The notes: a model not told the origin generated them from the sequence alone. 64,000 nt of DNA from Eurosta solidaginis (GCF_040869045.1 NW_027136912.1:248001-312000), one strand, 5' to 3'. Positions 45,060 to 57,131 are shown, counted from the stretch's first letter. Numbers and translations are program-made.

Positions 45060-45420
45060 AAGTTGCTATAATATTATCGAATTACGTTGGATTAAAGCTT
45101 ACGGGTAGCTTCGCCTGGGCGCATTTTTCGAGCTAGTGCTCCAATAACTCTACACAGTTTCTCTCCCACTGTCCGTAAGTGCTCCTTAAAGTTAGTTTTG
45201 GGTCAACATTTACTACTAAATAGTCCAAAATTAGCTTTTGAATTTTTTTTGATAGTCTCCTTTGTTAGGACTAACTTAGCCAATGTCCGCTTTGAGCTCA
45301 CCAAAACGACTCTTGTATTTTTGATCGTCATATCTAGCTTGATGTTTGCCAGCCATTCCTTTATTTTACCTATGGCGTCAGTACATAATGGGCGACATGA
45401 GTCGCAACCATTAAACCTAT
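45060..45420 (-). pseudogene. R1-clade reverse transcriptase fragment
   Basis: On the minus strand CTDAIGKIKEWLANIKLDMTIKNTRVVLVSSKR precedes, in other frames, VVNVDPKLTL, LRTVGEKLCRVIGALARKMRP. This is the order of the R1-type region after the YADD motif: helix with WL, KTE.VL, then YLGV.ID.KL and ALARLMP. Two or more frameshifts are present. Confidence 0.62.
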
Positions 45421-46719
45421 CTACCTACCTGCTGGGTCGTTTGGAACAAATTGTCACTAGGTGGAGCTTGAGTCCAGATTTTAAGACAATTTTTAAGAGT
45501 GGTTTGATTTGGCTAGCAAAAGTTGTCTGAAGCCTTTCTGTTGTATGTAACGAATACATTTTCTGGAATTTCCTTTTCACTTCACTTTCACTTCTTTCGA
45601 CTTTTATTTTTCCGGAAACGATTCACCCTGTAAAGAAAAACTTAAGATGTCTGCTGTTACCATGAGTTCTTTTCTTACCTTAGCTTTCCTGAATACTTTA
45701 ATATACAGAAAATTCCTAGTAACTCACCCGAATTATTAAATTCCACCACTATTTCTTAGCACCTTACAATTGTAAAACTAACGAACTTAAGTCACTCTTA
45801 ACCCCGAAAAGGAAAGTAAACTGCAGAAAGTACTTGGCACTTTTTGTAATTAAAGCACGCTTTTGCTTTGACTGTACTTGGACGCATTAAAAGCCAGCGG
45901 TAGTCGCTGAGTAGATGGCGAGTATTTAAAGTGAAAAAAGATAAAGTTAAAAATGCATAATTTAATTTTAAGAAAAGTTTTTGTGGCATCAAAAGCGCAT
46001 CAAACAAACAAACAATTAAGTAAACTTGAAGCTCATGCAAAGCAGGTGAGTATTCTATTGAAGTCTTGTTAGCCTTTAACTACTTGGCTTTTGTGGGTTA
46101 ATATTATAGATAATTTCAAACTAGTTGCAGTTGCGTTGTTTGTGTGCTGTTTGGCGTACATAGGTCTGGTGGTTATATATGAGCTAACTTTATAAATTGT
46201 CTTAATTACAAAATTTGTTTACTTTTCGATGAGTTAATGAAGTATAGGTAAAAGTATGAGCTTTGTTGTGGTGAATGAATGTCGGAAATAGAGTTTGGTG
46301 CTTTTATTGTTTGTAAAATTTTGTTGTTTAAAATTAACAAGGTTTATGAGTAAAGAAAGGTAAATCAAATAATGTAGGAAAGTAAATTAAATAAAGAAAT
46401 GAAAAAATTAATGTTTTCTTTGAAAATATGGAAGGAAGGGTTAAACGTTATTTTCCATTTGATGCCTCTACAAGTGCTCGTGCACGGATTGGCCGCGAAA
46501 TGTGCTCTACAACCAAGAGAACATGTGGAAATCCGCCAAATATGGGCACGTGACAATATTAGTTAACATGGGGTGGGGAAGATTAAACATAATCAAAATT
46601 GAGTTAAGATCCGACACCGAAAATAGCACGGCGGGTTTTGACTTCAAGGTGCAGAACTTAAGGTATCCTTCAAGGGAGTAATGGGAGGATGACGTGGATA
46701 TTGGTAGGAGCATTCCAGT
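45421..46719. other. Noncoding DNA
   Basis: AT-rich and without a recognised gene or repeat. Confidence 0.35.
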
Positions 46720-47230
46720 TTACGCTCACGGCTCGAATATGCAAAGTGAACAAGAGCTGGAATGTACACAACGCTCGGTGTCTGGGTACCTGGGCAAACA
46801 GTATTTAGTGAAATGAATTTGCAAATGAGATGGCCAGGAACGGTTCCGAAATGGACCTAAGCGATGCGGACGGCACCGTACAACCACCTCTAGGTAATCT
46901 TCTGAGAAAAATTGAGGATGCGAGATTTTAGCAACTTACTTGCTGTGGACCAACTGGGTTTATTGCAAGGTCTCAAGGTCCTTATGGACATGTTTGGATA
47001 GAAAAGGAACTAGCTGCTTTCTCTATTAAAATGGATCTGCAGTCATCACAGTTCATCGCGCTATTGCATTAATGCTCCGACGGTGGCGCATACCAACAAG
47101 TTTGCTCTGCAAAAGCTATCAGGATGAGGAGGAATCAATTCTTCACATCATTTCTCTGCCAATGTCCGGGACTGCAAACACGACACAGTTTAACATAGGT
47201 CATGAATGTTGAGGATGAGAAAGCAAATCG
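46720..47230 (+). pseudogene. Decayed non-LTR RNase H and C-terminus
   Basis: GVWVPGQTVFSE then NEFANEMARNGSEMDLSDADGTVQPPLG, in two frames, correspond to the WVPGH...GNEKADELA RNase H ending. Later frames give IRMRRNQFFTSFLCQCPGLQTRHSLT-like text matching the HLLCxCPAL region of LOA/I elements. Stops and shifts show long decay. Confidence 0.62.
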
Positions 47231-48609
47231 GAAAAGAAGGACGAGAGGGCAAATCGGAAATTGGAATCGAAATCCGAAAGCGTGTTATCATTCCAACGTT
47301 AGCAAACTTTATGATTGAGTTATCAGTTTTTATCGAAATTTAATCGATTTTTGTATCGATTATTTATGGAAAACTTGTCGCTATTTTACTATGACGTTAT
47401 CGTTTTTTATCGTAGTGTTATCGGTTCGTTATAAAAGGTTATCGTGGATTCGAAAGCTCCTGTTCTTGCTTTCCATTTGATTGCGGCATTGCTTATGCTC
47501 CGAGAGAGCTGCATTGTCTGTGCTCTTCAAGTGTGTAGTTAGTACGTCTTTGACTTAACTCACTTAACTTAACAATGATTTTGCATTTTAGCTAAATAAA
47601 TTATTTATTCGTCAACATTTAACTTTTCGTTTAATTCGCATAAATTATTCAATGCCACCACTGTTTTTTTTTTTCCTTTAAGAAATTTTGCTGTACGTGA
47701 ACAGTTGCACTTTACACTTGTTGTTGCTTTATCCTTCTAACTTCCTTCATTCCGAGTGAATGAGTGACTGTGCAACAAGTTCAAACCACTTAAGAAAATA
47801 TTTAAGTCGGTTGGTATTATGCAAACAACACCATTTGCACTTAATAGCACTCCAAGTTAGAGGAAGTATGAAATTTTTCTCAGCGAAGCAGTAAAAAATC
47901 AGCGAAATGAAAAAAATACCAAAGCAATTACTGCCACATTTTTTTTTTGTGAATACTCGGTTAGATGGATAAACAAAGTGCATTTCATTGTATATATTTA
48001 ACTGAGTAGATAAGCATTTTAAACAATAGGATGTAGCGAATAGAATTAGTATATACAGGTATATTTGCAATTTGCGGAGGTGGGTGGTTATATAATTTGG
48101 CCATAGTTGTGCGAGGCTTCGCAACGTTCCTAGTATATAAAAAGCGGTAATAGTTTTGAGTACTCTTCAAATTTCGCACGACGACGCATATTCGCATGAT
48201 TTACCTGAAACCTTACAGCGTTTCGTATGCTGACACTAAATAAGATTTTCATGTTGCAACTGTGACATAAATGGGGTTTTCGTAAACAACACGTACGACA
48301 ATTCATTAACCGAATAAATGAAAGGCAGTTGATTTACGACTCTCGCCGTTACACATCTTTCTTCTACAGCGCGAATTTGTATTCTTTCGAAGATAAATTG
48401 GCAATGTGCTAGGAAACATTTCAGTATTATTTGCTCAATTATTTCGAATTTACTTTGAGACTTTTTTGTGAAAACTTTAAAATTGTTATGGAATCATACT
48501 GGGAACATTCCGATGGTCTTTTGAAATAATTACGGCATTTTGTTAGCGACTAAGTATGTCGGAATAATTTTGGTATTATTTTGGAGTCATAATAGCAGTC
48601 TTCGGAAAA
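47231..48609. other. Noncoding DNA with an ATCGAT-rich patch
   Basis: The patch at about 47310-47450 repeats TTATCG/ATCGAT words related to the larger cluster at 48610-50100. The remainder is unassigned. Confidence 0.4.
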
Positions 48610-49375
48610 GTGAATTTATGAATATGAAAAGTTATCGGATTGTTATTATTATTGGATTGGTATTTGCATATTTTTAGTTTGTTATCGACGAGCTATCGGT
48701 TTGTTATAAATAACAACCATTCTGGAAGAAATTTCGGTATATTATCGACGTGCTGCTAATTTATTATCAAAAAGTTATGGATTTTCTACCGAAAATATAT
48801 CGATTTGTTATCAAAATGGATTTAATGTGTTGTCGAAAAAATATCGATTTGTAATCGAAAATGTATAAATTTTTATCGTAAAAATATCAAAAAGTTACCG
48901 ATTTGGTATGGCACAAACATGGTTTTTAATTGGAAAAAATGTAGTTATCGATAACTTTTTGATAGCGAATCAATATACATATTTTTGATAAAAATCGATA
49001 TCTTTTCGTAAACCAGTCGATATTTTCGATAGAAAGTCGATATATTTTAATACAAAATCGACAAGAAAACGATATTTTATCGATGTAAAAACGATAACTT
49101 TTCGATATAAAATCTATATTTTTTCCATAAGTTATCAATTTGGTATGGCACAGACATGGCTTTTTAATCGAAAAAAATTTGTTGTATTGGAAAAAATCTC
49201 GATATTTTTCGATAGCTTCTCGTTTTACTGTCGATAAATTTTTAATAAAAAATCGATATGTGTACATATTTTTGATAACAAATCGATATTATTTCGTAAA
49301 CCAGTCGATATCTTTCGATAGCAAATCGTTAAAAACCGTAATTTTATCGGTATAAAATCGCTAACTTTTCAATAT
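48610..49375. repeat. ATCGAT-rich degenerate repeat, left part
   Basis: Dense TTATCGATTTGTTATCGAAAA and TTTTCGATAAAAAATCGATA words. A longer unit is visible: GGTATGGCACARACATGGYTTTTAA starts near 48906 and again near 49142, and TTTCGTAAACCAGTCGATAT occurs near 49004 and 49290. The left part favours the TTATCG form and the right part its complement, so orientation appears to switch near 48930. Confidence 0.7.
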
Positions 49376-49912
49376 TGTAACGAATTTAGTGCAATTCCCC
49401 TTATTTGCAACCTTCTGCTAACGTTCGAATCACTAAACTGTTGAATAAATAACTCCACCTTTCAATAATGCAAAATGGCCCTTATTAAAATACTTCCAAA
49501 AACACTACTATTGCACGCCAGATAGCGTCTTAAATCAAACTGATTGTCGTGCCTCTACTGGTGATGCCTTTTATACTGTCTAATTTCCTCGTCGCATATT
49601 TCTAGGCTTTTCTATTTCCAGAACTTACTAGTAAGTTATGAGCTATAAAATTACTCAGCTCTAACTACAGGTGCATGATTTTATAGCTTCTCTCAAACCC
49701 CATGCGCTTGTATGTGTGAACGACACTTGCACAACCATTGCATACTTTCGGGAGCATCTCAGATTTATGCATGTGGTTGTGCGTTGCTTCTCCGCTGCGT
49801 GTACATACATATATGTAGACATAATGATTGAATTATTGATGTGCATAAAAGTCACTGCTTAGCATCGGCTTAGAGATGACAGTATACCTTAGTGCTGCTA
49901 ATATTCGTTACA
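49376..49912 (-). mobile_element. Solo LTR (copy 3 of 3), Ty3/Gypsy-like
   Basis: A 537-bp LTR on the minus strand with terminal TGTAACGAA/TTCGTTACA and a perfect 4-bp target duplication ATAT (49372-49375 and 49913-49916). On the minus strand it has a TATAAAAGGC box, then CAGTTTGATTTAA as in copy 1. The insertion split the ATCGAT-rich repeat. There is no internal region, so it arose by recombination between two LTRs. Confidence 0.88.
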
Positions 49913-50095
49913 ATATAAAATCCATATTTCGATAAAAACCTATAAATTTTCGATAATAAATTAATATTTTTTCGATAAAAAATTAATAGTATTCGATAAA
50001 AAATCGATATTTCTTCGATAAACGGTCGATTACCTATCGATATTTTTTCAATAGCATATCGATAATATTTGATGCAGAATTCGATTTTAGTTGAG
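49913..50095. repeat. ATCGAT-rich degenerate repeat, right part
   Basis: Continues the TTTTCGATAAAAAATCGATA pattern interrupted by the solo LTR. Confidence 0.7.
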
Positions 50096-51516
50096 ATCTG
50101 CCACATTTAGATGGTGCAAATCTCACCGCTTACCACTCTTCTGCCTTCAGCGCCAACACCACATTCCAGCGATTCACCTGTTGTGCTTTGCAAATTGGTT
50201 CAACTTCCTTAACTATGCTGGGGAAGTTGCTTTAAGTCGCTGCTTCACTACTTCGCTCCGCTTTTTACTTTTTCATTTTTTTTTAAGTGTTTTGCATAAA
50301 ATTTGCATTACTTTTCAACGTTGCTCTTTTGTTAAAATTTTCTTTTAGTTCACAGTTGTTGTTAGTTGGCCTGCATGTGCTTTCGCCCCATATCCAGCGC
50401 TGCATAGCTTTGTGTGCGTTGATGTTGCCTCATTGATTACATTCCACCATCATCAATTGCTGCATTCTCATTGCATTTTCATTGCGTATTAACATTTTTA
50501 TTTTATTTCCACTTTTTTTAATGGATGTGGGTATTACTTTTAATTGAAATTAATATGCAGTTACTTATGCAATTATTTACTTAAGTTAGCAGATGTTTTT
50601 TGGAAAGCGTCTCTTTAAGCTCAGTGCCTTTTGTATTTCATAGTTGAGTTCTATTTAAAGACGAGAGACCTTAAACTGAAGTTTCGTATTAGTATTTTTA
50701 GTATTACAAGGCTGCCCATGAGCTTGTTCGAATGTCCGAATGCTACTTTTTTCTGAATTACACCAAAAATTTCAAACACGTCAGCCTTACATCTTCTAAC
50801 ATTCATCTTTATAGAGATTTGGAGATTTTTCGAACATCTTGACTTGTAGCAACCCAAGAAAAATCAATCTCATGAGCATTTCACTAAAGAACGTCCGATC
50901 AACCAAAAATCGTGAGAAAATAACTGGATTTTAAGGAAGAGCACTGGTATGTTGCAAAGGGGCTCTCTAAAGAGTCCTTATAGGAAGATGGCAATAGAAA
51001 AAAGGAATGAGTACTAAGTACTCCTGAAGTTCGATGTGTAAACGTACAGACTAACTTATGTCCACACAACTTTTTTGTTTGTAATAAACTAGATCGTGCC
51101 CAGGAGTTAAAGTTAAACCAAAACAGATGTAACTTTACCAGAAACAAATGAATTCGTGTTATTGGAAACAAGCTACGTCGAATTCGGTATCGAAAAGCTT
51201 ATTATCAAAATCGATACCATCATCGAGTTATTGGTTTGTTATCGATTCGCTATCTTCAAGCCAACGGGTTCTCATTGAAATCTTGGCGGGTTGCAATTGA
51301 CGGGTTATAGATGTGTCATCGCTTTTATTTAAGTTTTATCGATATTACATTCATAACAAAACCGTTGAGACGTCGATAAGGTTCCGAATGCCAATTCGAA
51401 ACACTCCGTTGACAAAAAGATATCTTAGTTTAGTATAATAATTATTTTGGCGACCTTTATTTAATAACTCAGAGATGTTTTTGCCGGCTCGAGGTCAAAT
51501 GTTGGTTTATATAATA
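50096..51516. other. Noncoding DNA with a further ATCGAT patch
   Basis: No gene recognised. Between about 51178 and 51390 ATCGATAC/GTTATCG words reappear. Confidence 0.4.
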
Positions 51517-54500
51517 AAAACAAGTAAGGAAGGTTAAGTTCGGGTGTAACCGAATATTACATACTCAGTTGAGAGCTATGGTGACAACATAAGGGAAAAT
51601 AACCATGTAGGAAAATGAACCGAGGGAAACCCTGGAATGTGTTTGTATGACATGCGTATCAAATGAAAGGCATTAAAGAGTATTTTGTGAGGGAGTGGGC
51701 CATAGTTCTATAGGTGGACGCCATTTAGGGATATAGCCATAAAGGTGGATCAGGTTTGACTTTAGAATGCGTTTGTACGATATGGGTATCAAATGAAAGG
51801 TGTTAATGAGTATTTTAAAAGGGAGTTAGTTCCATAGGTGGACGCCGTTTCGAGATATAGCCATAAAGGTGGACCAAGGGTGACTCTAGAGTGCGTTTGT
51901 GCGATATGGGTATCAAATGAAAGGTTTTAATAAGTATTTTAAAAGGGAGTAATCCTTAGCTCCATAGGTGGACGCTGTTTCGAGATATCGCCATAAAGGT
52001 GGACCAGGGGTGACCCTAGAATTTGTTTGTGCAATATGGGCATCAAACGAAAGGAGTTAATGTGTATTTTAAAAGGGAGTGGGCCTTAGTTCTATAGGTG
52101 GACGCCGTTTCGAAATATCGCCACAAAGGTGGACCGGGGTGACTCCAGAATGTGTTTGTACGATATGGGTATCAAATTAAAGGTGTTAATGAGTATTTTA
52201 AAAGGGGGTAATCCTTAGTTCCATAGGTGGACGCCGTTTCGAGATATCGCCATAAAGGTGGACCAGAGGTGACCCTAGAATTTGTTTGTACAATATGGGT
52301 ATCAAAAGAAAGGTGTTAATGAGAATTTTAAAAGGGAGTAATCCTTAGCTCCATAGGTGGACGCCGTTTCGAGATATCGCCATAAAGGTGGACCAGGGGT
52401 GACCCTAGAATTTGTTTGTACAATATGGGCATCAAACGAAAGGAGTTAATGAGTATTTTAAAAGGGAGTGGGCCTTAGTTCTATAGGTGGACGCCGTTTC
52501 GAAATATCGCCACAAAGGTGGACCGGGGTGACTCTAGAATGTGTTTGTACGATATGGGTATCAAATTAAAGGTATTAATGAGGGTTTTAAAAGGGAGTGG
52601 TGGTTGTTGTATAGGTGGTCGCATTTTCGAAATATCGCTATAAAGGTGGACCAGGGGTGACTCTAGAATAAGTTTGTACGATATGGGTATCAAATGAAAG
52701 GTGTTAATGAGTATTTTAAAAGGGAGTAATCTTTAGTTCCATAGGTGGACGCCGTTTCGAGATATCGCCATAAAGGTGGACAAGGGGTGACCCTAGAATT
52801 TGTTTGTACAATATGGGCATCAAACGAATGGTGTTAATGAGTATTTTAAAAGGGAGTGGGCCTTAGTTCTATAGGTGGATGCCGTTTCGAAATATCGCCA
52901 TAAAAGTGGACCAGGGGTGACTCTAGAATGTGTTTGTACGATGTGGGTATCAAATTAAAGGTATTAATGAGGGTTTTAAAAGGGAGTGGTGGTTGTTGTA
53001 TAGGTGGTCGCCTTTTCGAGATTTCGCCATAAAGGTGGACCAGGGGTGACTCTAGAATGCGTTTGTACGATATGGGTATCAAATGAAAGGTGTTAATGAG
53101 TATTTTAAAAGGGAGTAATCCTTAGTTCCATAGGTGCACGCCGTTTCGAGATATCGCCATAAAGGTGGACCAAGGGTAACCCTAGAATTTGTTTGTACAA
53201 TATGGGCATCAAACGAATGTTGTTAATGAGTATTTTAAAAGGGAGTGGGCCTTAGTTCTATAGGTGGATGCCGTTTCGAAATATCGCCATAAAAGTGGAC
53301 CAGGGGTGACTCTAGAATGTGTTTGTACGATATGGGTACCAAATGAAAGGTGTTAATAAGTATTTTAAAAGGGAGTAATCCTTAGTTCCATAGGTGGACG
53401 CTGTTTCGAGATATCGCCATAAAGGTGGACCAGGGATGACCCTAGAAATTGTTTGTACAATATGGGCATCAAACGAATGTTGTTAATGAGTATTTTAAAA
53501 GGGAGTGGGCCTTAGTTCTATAGGTGGATGCCGTTTCGTAATATCGCCATAAAAGTGGACCAGGGGTGACTCTAGAATGTGTTTGTACGATGTGGGTATC
53601 AAATTAAAGGTATTAATGAGGATTTTAAAAGGGAGTGGTGGTTGTTGTATAGGTGGTCGCCTTTTCGAGATATCTCCATAAAGGTGGACCAGGTGTGACT
53701 CTAGAATGCGTTTGTACGATATGGGTACCAAATGAAAGGTGTTAATAAGTATTTTAAAAGGGAGGAATCCTTAGTTCCATAGGTGGACGCCGTTTCGAGA
53801 TATCGCCATAGAGGTGGACAAGGGGTGACCCTAGAATTTGTTTGTACAATATGGGCATCAAACGAATGGTGTTAATGAGTATTTTAAAAGGGAGTGAGCC
53901 TTAGTTCTATAGGTGGATGCCGTTTCGAAATATCGCCATAAAAGTGGACCAGGGGTGACTCTAGAATGTGTTTGTACGATATGGGTATCAAATTAAAGGT
54001 ATTAATGAGGGTTTTAAAAGGGAGCGGTGGTTGTTGTATAGGTGGTCGCCTTTTCGAGATATCGCCATAAAGGTGGACCATGGGTGCCTCTAGAATGCGC
54101 TTGTACGATATGGGTACCAAATGAAAGGTGTTAATAAGTATTTTAAAAGGGACTAATCCTTAGTTCCATAGGTGGACGCCGTTTCGAGATATCGCTATAA
54201 AGGTGGACCAGGGGTGACCCTAGAATTTGTTTATACAATATGGGCATCAAACGAATGTTGTTAATGAGTATTTTAAAAGGGAGTGGGCCTTAGTTCTATA
54301 GGTGGATGCCGTTTCGTAATATCGCCATAAAAGTGGACCAGGAGTGACTCTAGAATGTGTTTGTACGATATGGGTATCAAATTAAAGGTATTAATGAGGG
54401 TTTTAAAAGGGAGTATGGTTGTTGTATAGGTCGTCGCATTTTCGAGATATCTCCATAAAGGTGGACCAGGGGTGACCCTAGAATTTGTACAATATGGGTA

Positions 54501-56135
54501 TCAAAAGAAAGGTGTTAATGAGTATTTTAAAAGGGAGTAATCCTTAGTTCCATAGGTGGACGCCGTTTCGAGATATCGCCATAAAGGTGGAGCAGGGTTG
54601 ACCCTAGAATTTGTTTGTACAATATGGGTATCAAAAGAAAGGTGTTAATGAGTATTTTAAAAGGGCGTGGGGTTCAGTTCTATAGGTGGACGCCTTTTCG
54701 AGATATAGCCATAAAGGTGGACCAGGGGTGACTCTAGAATGAGTTTGTATGATATGGGTATCAAATTAAAGGTATTAATGAGAGTTTTAAAAGGGAGTGC
54801 TGGTAGTTGTATATGTGAAGGCGTTTTCCAGATATCGACCAAAATGTGGACCAGGGTGACCCAGAGCATTATCTGTTGGATACCGCTAATTTATTTATAT
54901 ATGTAATACCTGCCAAGATTTCAAGGGTTTTTTATTTCGCACTGCAGAACTTTTTCATTTTCTTCTACTTAATATTAATTTTAGTTTTTTCAAAAGTTAT
55001 ATTTCGCGTCAATAAACCAACCCAATTACCATGTTTCATCCCTTTTTTCGTATTTGGTATAGAATTATGGCATTTTTTTTATTTTTCGTAATTTTCGATA
55101 TCCAAAAAGTGGGCGTGGACATAGTCGGATTTCGTTCATTTTTTATACCAAGATAAAGTGAGTTCAAGTAAGCACGAGAACTAAGTTCATTAAAGATATG
55201 TCAATTTTTGCTCAAGTTATCGTGTTAACGGCCACGCGGAAGGACAGACGGACGACTGTGTATAAAAACTGGGCGTGGCATTAACCGATTCGGCCCATTT
55301 TCACAGAAAAGAGTTAGCGTCATAAATTCTATGCCCCTACCAAATTTCAAAAGGATTGGTTAATTTTTGTTCGACTTATGGCGTTAAAAGTATCCTAGAC
55401 AAATTAAATGAAAAAGGGCGGAGCCACGCCCATTTTGAAATTTTTTTTTATTTTTGTATTTTGTTGCACCACATCATTACTGGAGTTGAATGTTGACATA
55501 ATTTACTTAAAGATATAAAATTTTTTGTTAAAATTTTACTTTAAAAAATTTTTTTTTTAAAAGTGGGCGTGGTCCTTCTCCGATTTTGCTAATTTTTATT
55601 AAGCGTACATATAGTAATAGGAGTAATGTTCCTGTCAAATTTCATCATGATATCTTCATCGACTGCCAAAGTACAACTTGCAAAATTTTTAAATTACCTT
55701 CTTTTAAAAGCGGGCGGTGCCACTCCCATTGTCCAAAATTTTACTAATTTTCTATTCTGCGTCATAAGTTCAACTCATCTACCAAGTTTCGTCGCTTTAT
55801 CTGTTTTTTGTAATGAATTATCGCACCTTTTCGGTTTTTCGAAATTTTCGATATCGAAAAAGTGGGCGTGGTTATAGTCCGATATCGTTCATTTTAAATA
55901 GCGATCTGAGATGAGTGCTCAGGAACCTATATACCAAATTTCATCAAGATAACTCAAAATTTATCGTGTTAACGGACGGACGGACGGACATGGCTCAATC
56001 AAATTTTTATTCGATCCTGATTATTTTGATATATGGAAGTCTATATCTATCTCGATTCCTTTATATATGTACAACCAACCGTTATCCAATCAAACTTAAT
56101 ATACTCTGTGAGCTCTGCTCAACTGAGTATAAAAA
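51517..56135 (+). mobile_element. GTCC element, copy C (full length, expanded)
   Basis: About 4.6 kb from AACAAGTAAGGAAGG to GAGTATAAAAAC, nearly three times copy A. The extra length comes from the internal ~130-bp unit, present about 25 times (51590-54870). After the array the element resumes the family order: TGACCCAGAGCATTATCTG, CCCTTTTTTCGTATTTGG, GTGGGCGTGG blocks, and a (GGAC)n tract at about 55975-55990. The 13-bp subterminal inverted repeat is ATACTCAGTTGAG (51561-51573) and its complement (56118-56130). No ORF; the repeated minus-strand frames inside are by-products of the array. Confidence 0.85.
51590..54870 (+). repeat. ~130-bp satellite-like array, partly trimeric higher-order repeat
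   Basis: Using the word TAGGTGG (or its variant) as marker, unit positions are 51711, 51835, 51965, 52095, 52224, 52354, 52484, 52612, 52742, 52872, 53001, 53131, 53261, 53391, 53521, 53650, 53780, 53910, 54039, 54169, 54299, 54427, 54553, 54683 and 54812. Spacing is 124-130, mostly 128-130. From 52612 on, three unit types alternate: C (GTGGTTGTTGTATAGGTGGTCGC), A (AATCCTTAGTTCCATAGGTGGACGC) and B (GGGCCTTAGTTCTATAGGTGGATGC). The order is CAB CAB AB CAB CAB C, so type C recurs every 388-389 bp with one extra AB pair. Confidence 0.92.
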
Positions 56136-57131
56136 CAAAGTTTTAATTTTGTGTTCCGATATATTTCGATTACAACCTTCGGTAATCATCTTCAAGGGAA
56201 CTATAACAAATATAACATTATTTATAATAACCAACTTAAAATATTGACAATAAAATAATATCATACATTTTGTTTTACACGTCCGTTCTGTTTGACGAGA
56301 AGCTTTCTACTGTCGATTTGTTAGTTAATAAAAGTCTAAATATGTGGGCGGAGCCGTCAACATCGGTTTTGTAATTTAGTCGTATGTTAGGTGGTGTGTT
56401 AATTATACGCAGCATTTCCAATGTGAGGCGCTTGCTATCGTTTGACCCTTGCTGGAGAATAGTTACATTGCTCTTTTCCGTGTGAGGTATTTTAGCTTCG
56501 GTATTGTTAAAAATATGTTTTAATGTGTTTTTCGGGTTATGATCTATTTTATACGTATTTTTATTGTAGCAGTCAGACTTTGCTAAACGTTCTGAAAGAT
56601 TGGGAACATAGGTTACAGACTTGAAATTTGTAGGTTTTTTTTGTTTCGTTTTGTTGATTGCTGTTATTTATATTTCTTATTAATGTCTTTATAAGGTTTT
56701 CGGGAACATCATTTTTCTTTAATAAAGTGAAAATTTCTTTTTTTGTTTCTTTGTGGTAACTTTTATCTGATATATCCAACATTATTCCTATACAGCCTTT
56801 CGCTGTATTAATTATCATAGACTTCGGGTGTTTTGAATTGAAGTTAATGGTTCGTCTGATGATGTTGGTTTTTGATACCACTTTGTTTTTAATTTATTTC
56901 CGCTTTTTATCACGATGGAGTTTAAATACGGTAGTCTTTCACCGTTTTTAAGTTCTATTGTAAATTTAATATTATTATCAACCGAATTTAATGCATTAAG
57001 TGTTCTTTCTACCTCATCTTCCTGAATAATTGCAAACAAATCATCAACATACTTTGTTAGTAGCCTTGGTACACGTGGAAGTTTTTCTATTGTTCGGTTA
57101 AGTAACTCCTCCATAATCTCTGAGTTATCTT
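56136..57131 (-). pseudogene. Penelope-like element reverse transcriptase remnant
   Basis: The minus-strand frame at 57114-56815 carries LLTKYVDDLFAIIQ (the polymerase YVDD), KFTIELKNGERLPYLNSIV and TKWYQKPTSSDEPLT, the characteristic Penelope series. It continues, frameshifted, as FNSKHPKSMIINTAKG at about 56838-56790 and as NVTILQQGSNDSKRLTLEMLRIINTPPNIRLNYKTD down to about 56330. Frameshifts near 56880 and 56570, and lack of the N-terminal RT half and of a clear GIY-YIG motif, make it a dead fragment. Its 3' end abuts the 3' terminus of GTCC copy C. Confidence 0.8.

Noticed and set aside
52481..54869. Repeated minus-strand frames of about 70-78 codons (ISYK..LESPLVHLYGDISKRRPP pattern)
   Set aside because: They recur once per higher-order unit because the ~130-bp satellite lacks stops in that frame by chance. 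They have no start context or family similarity and are absent as frames in copies A and B.
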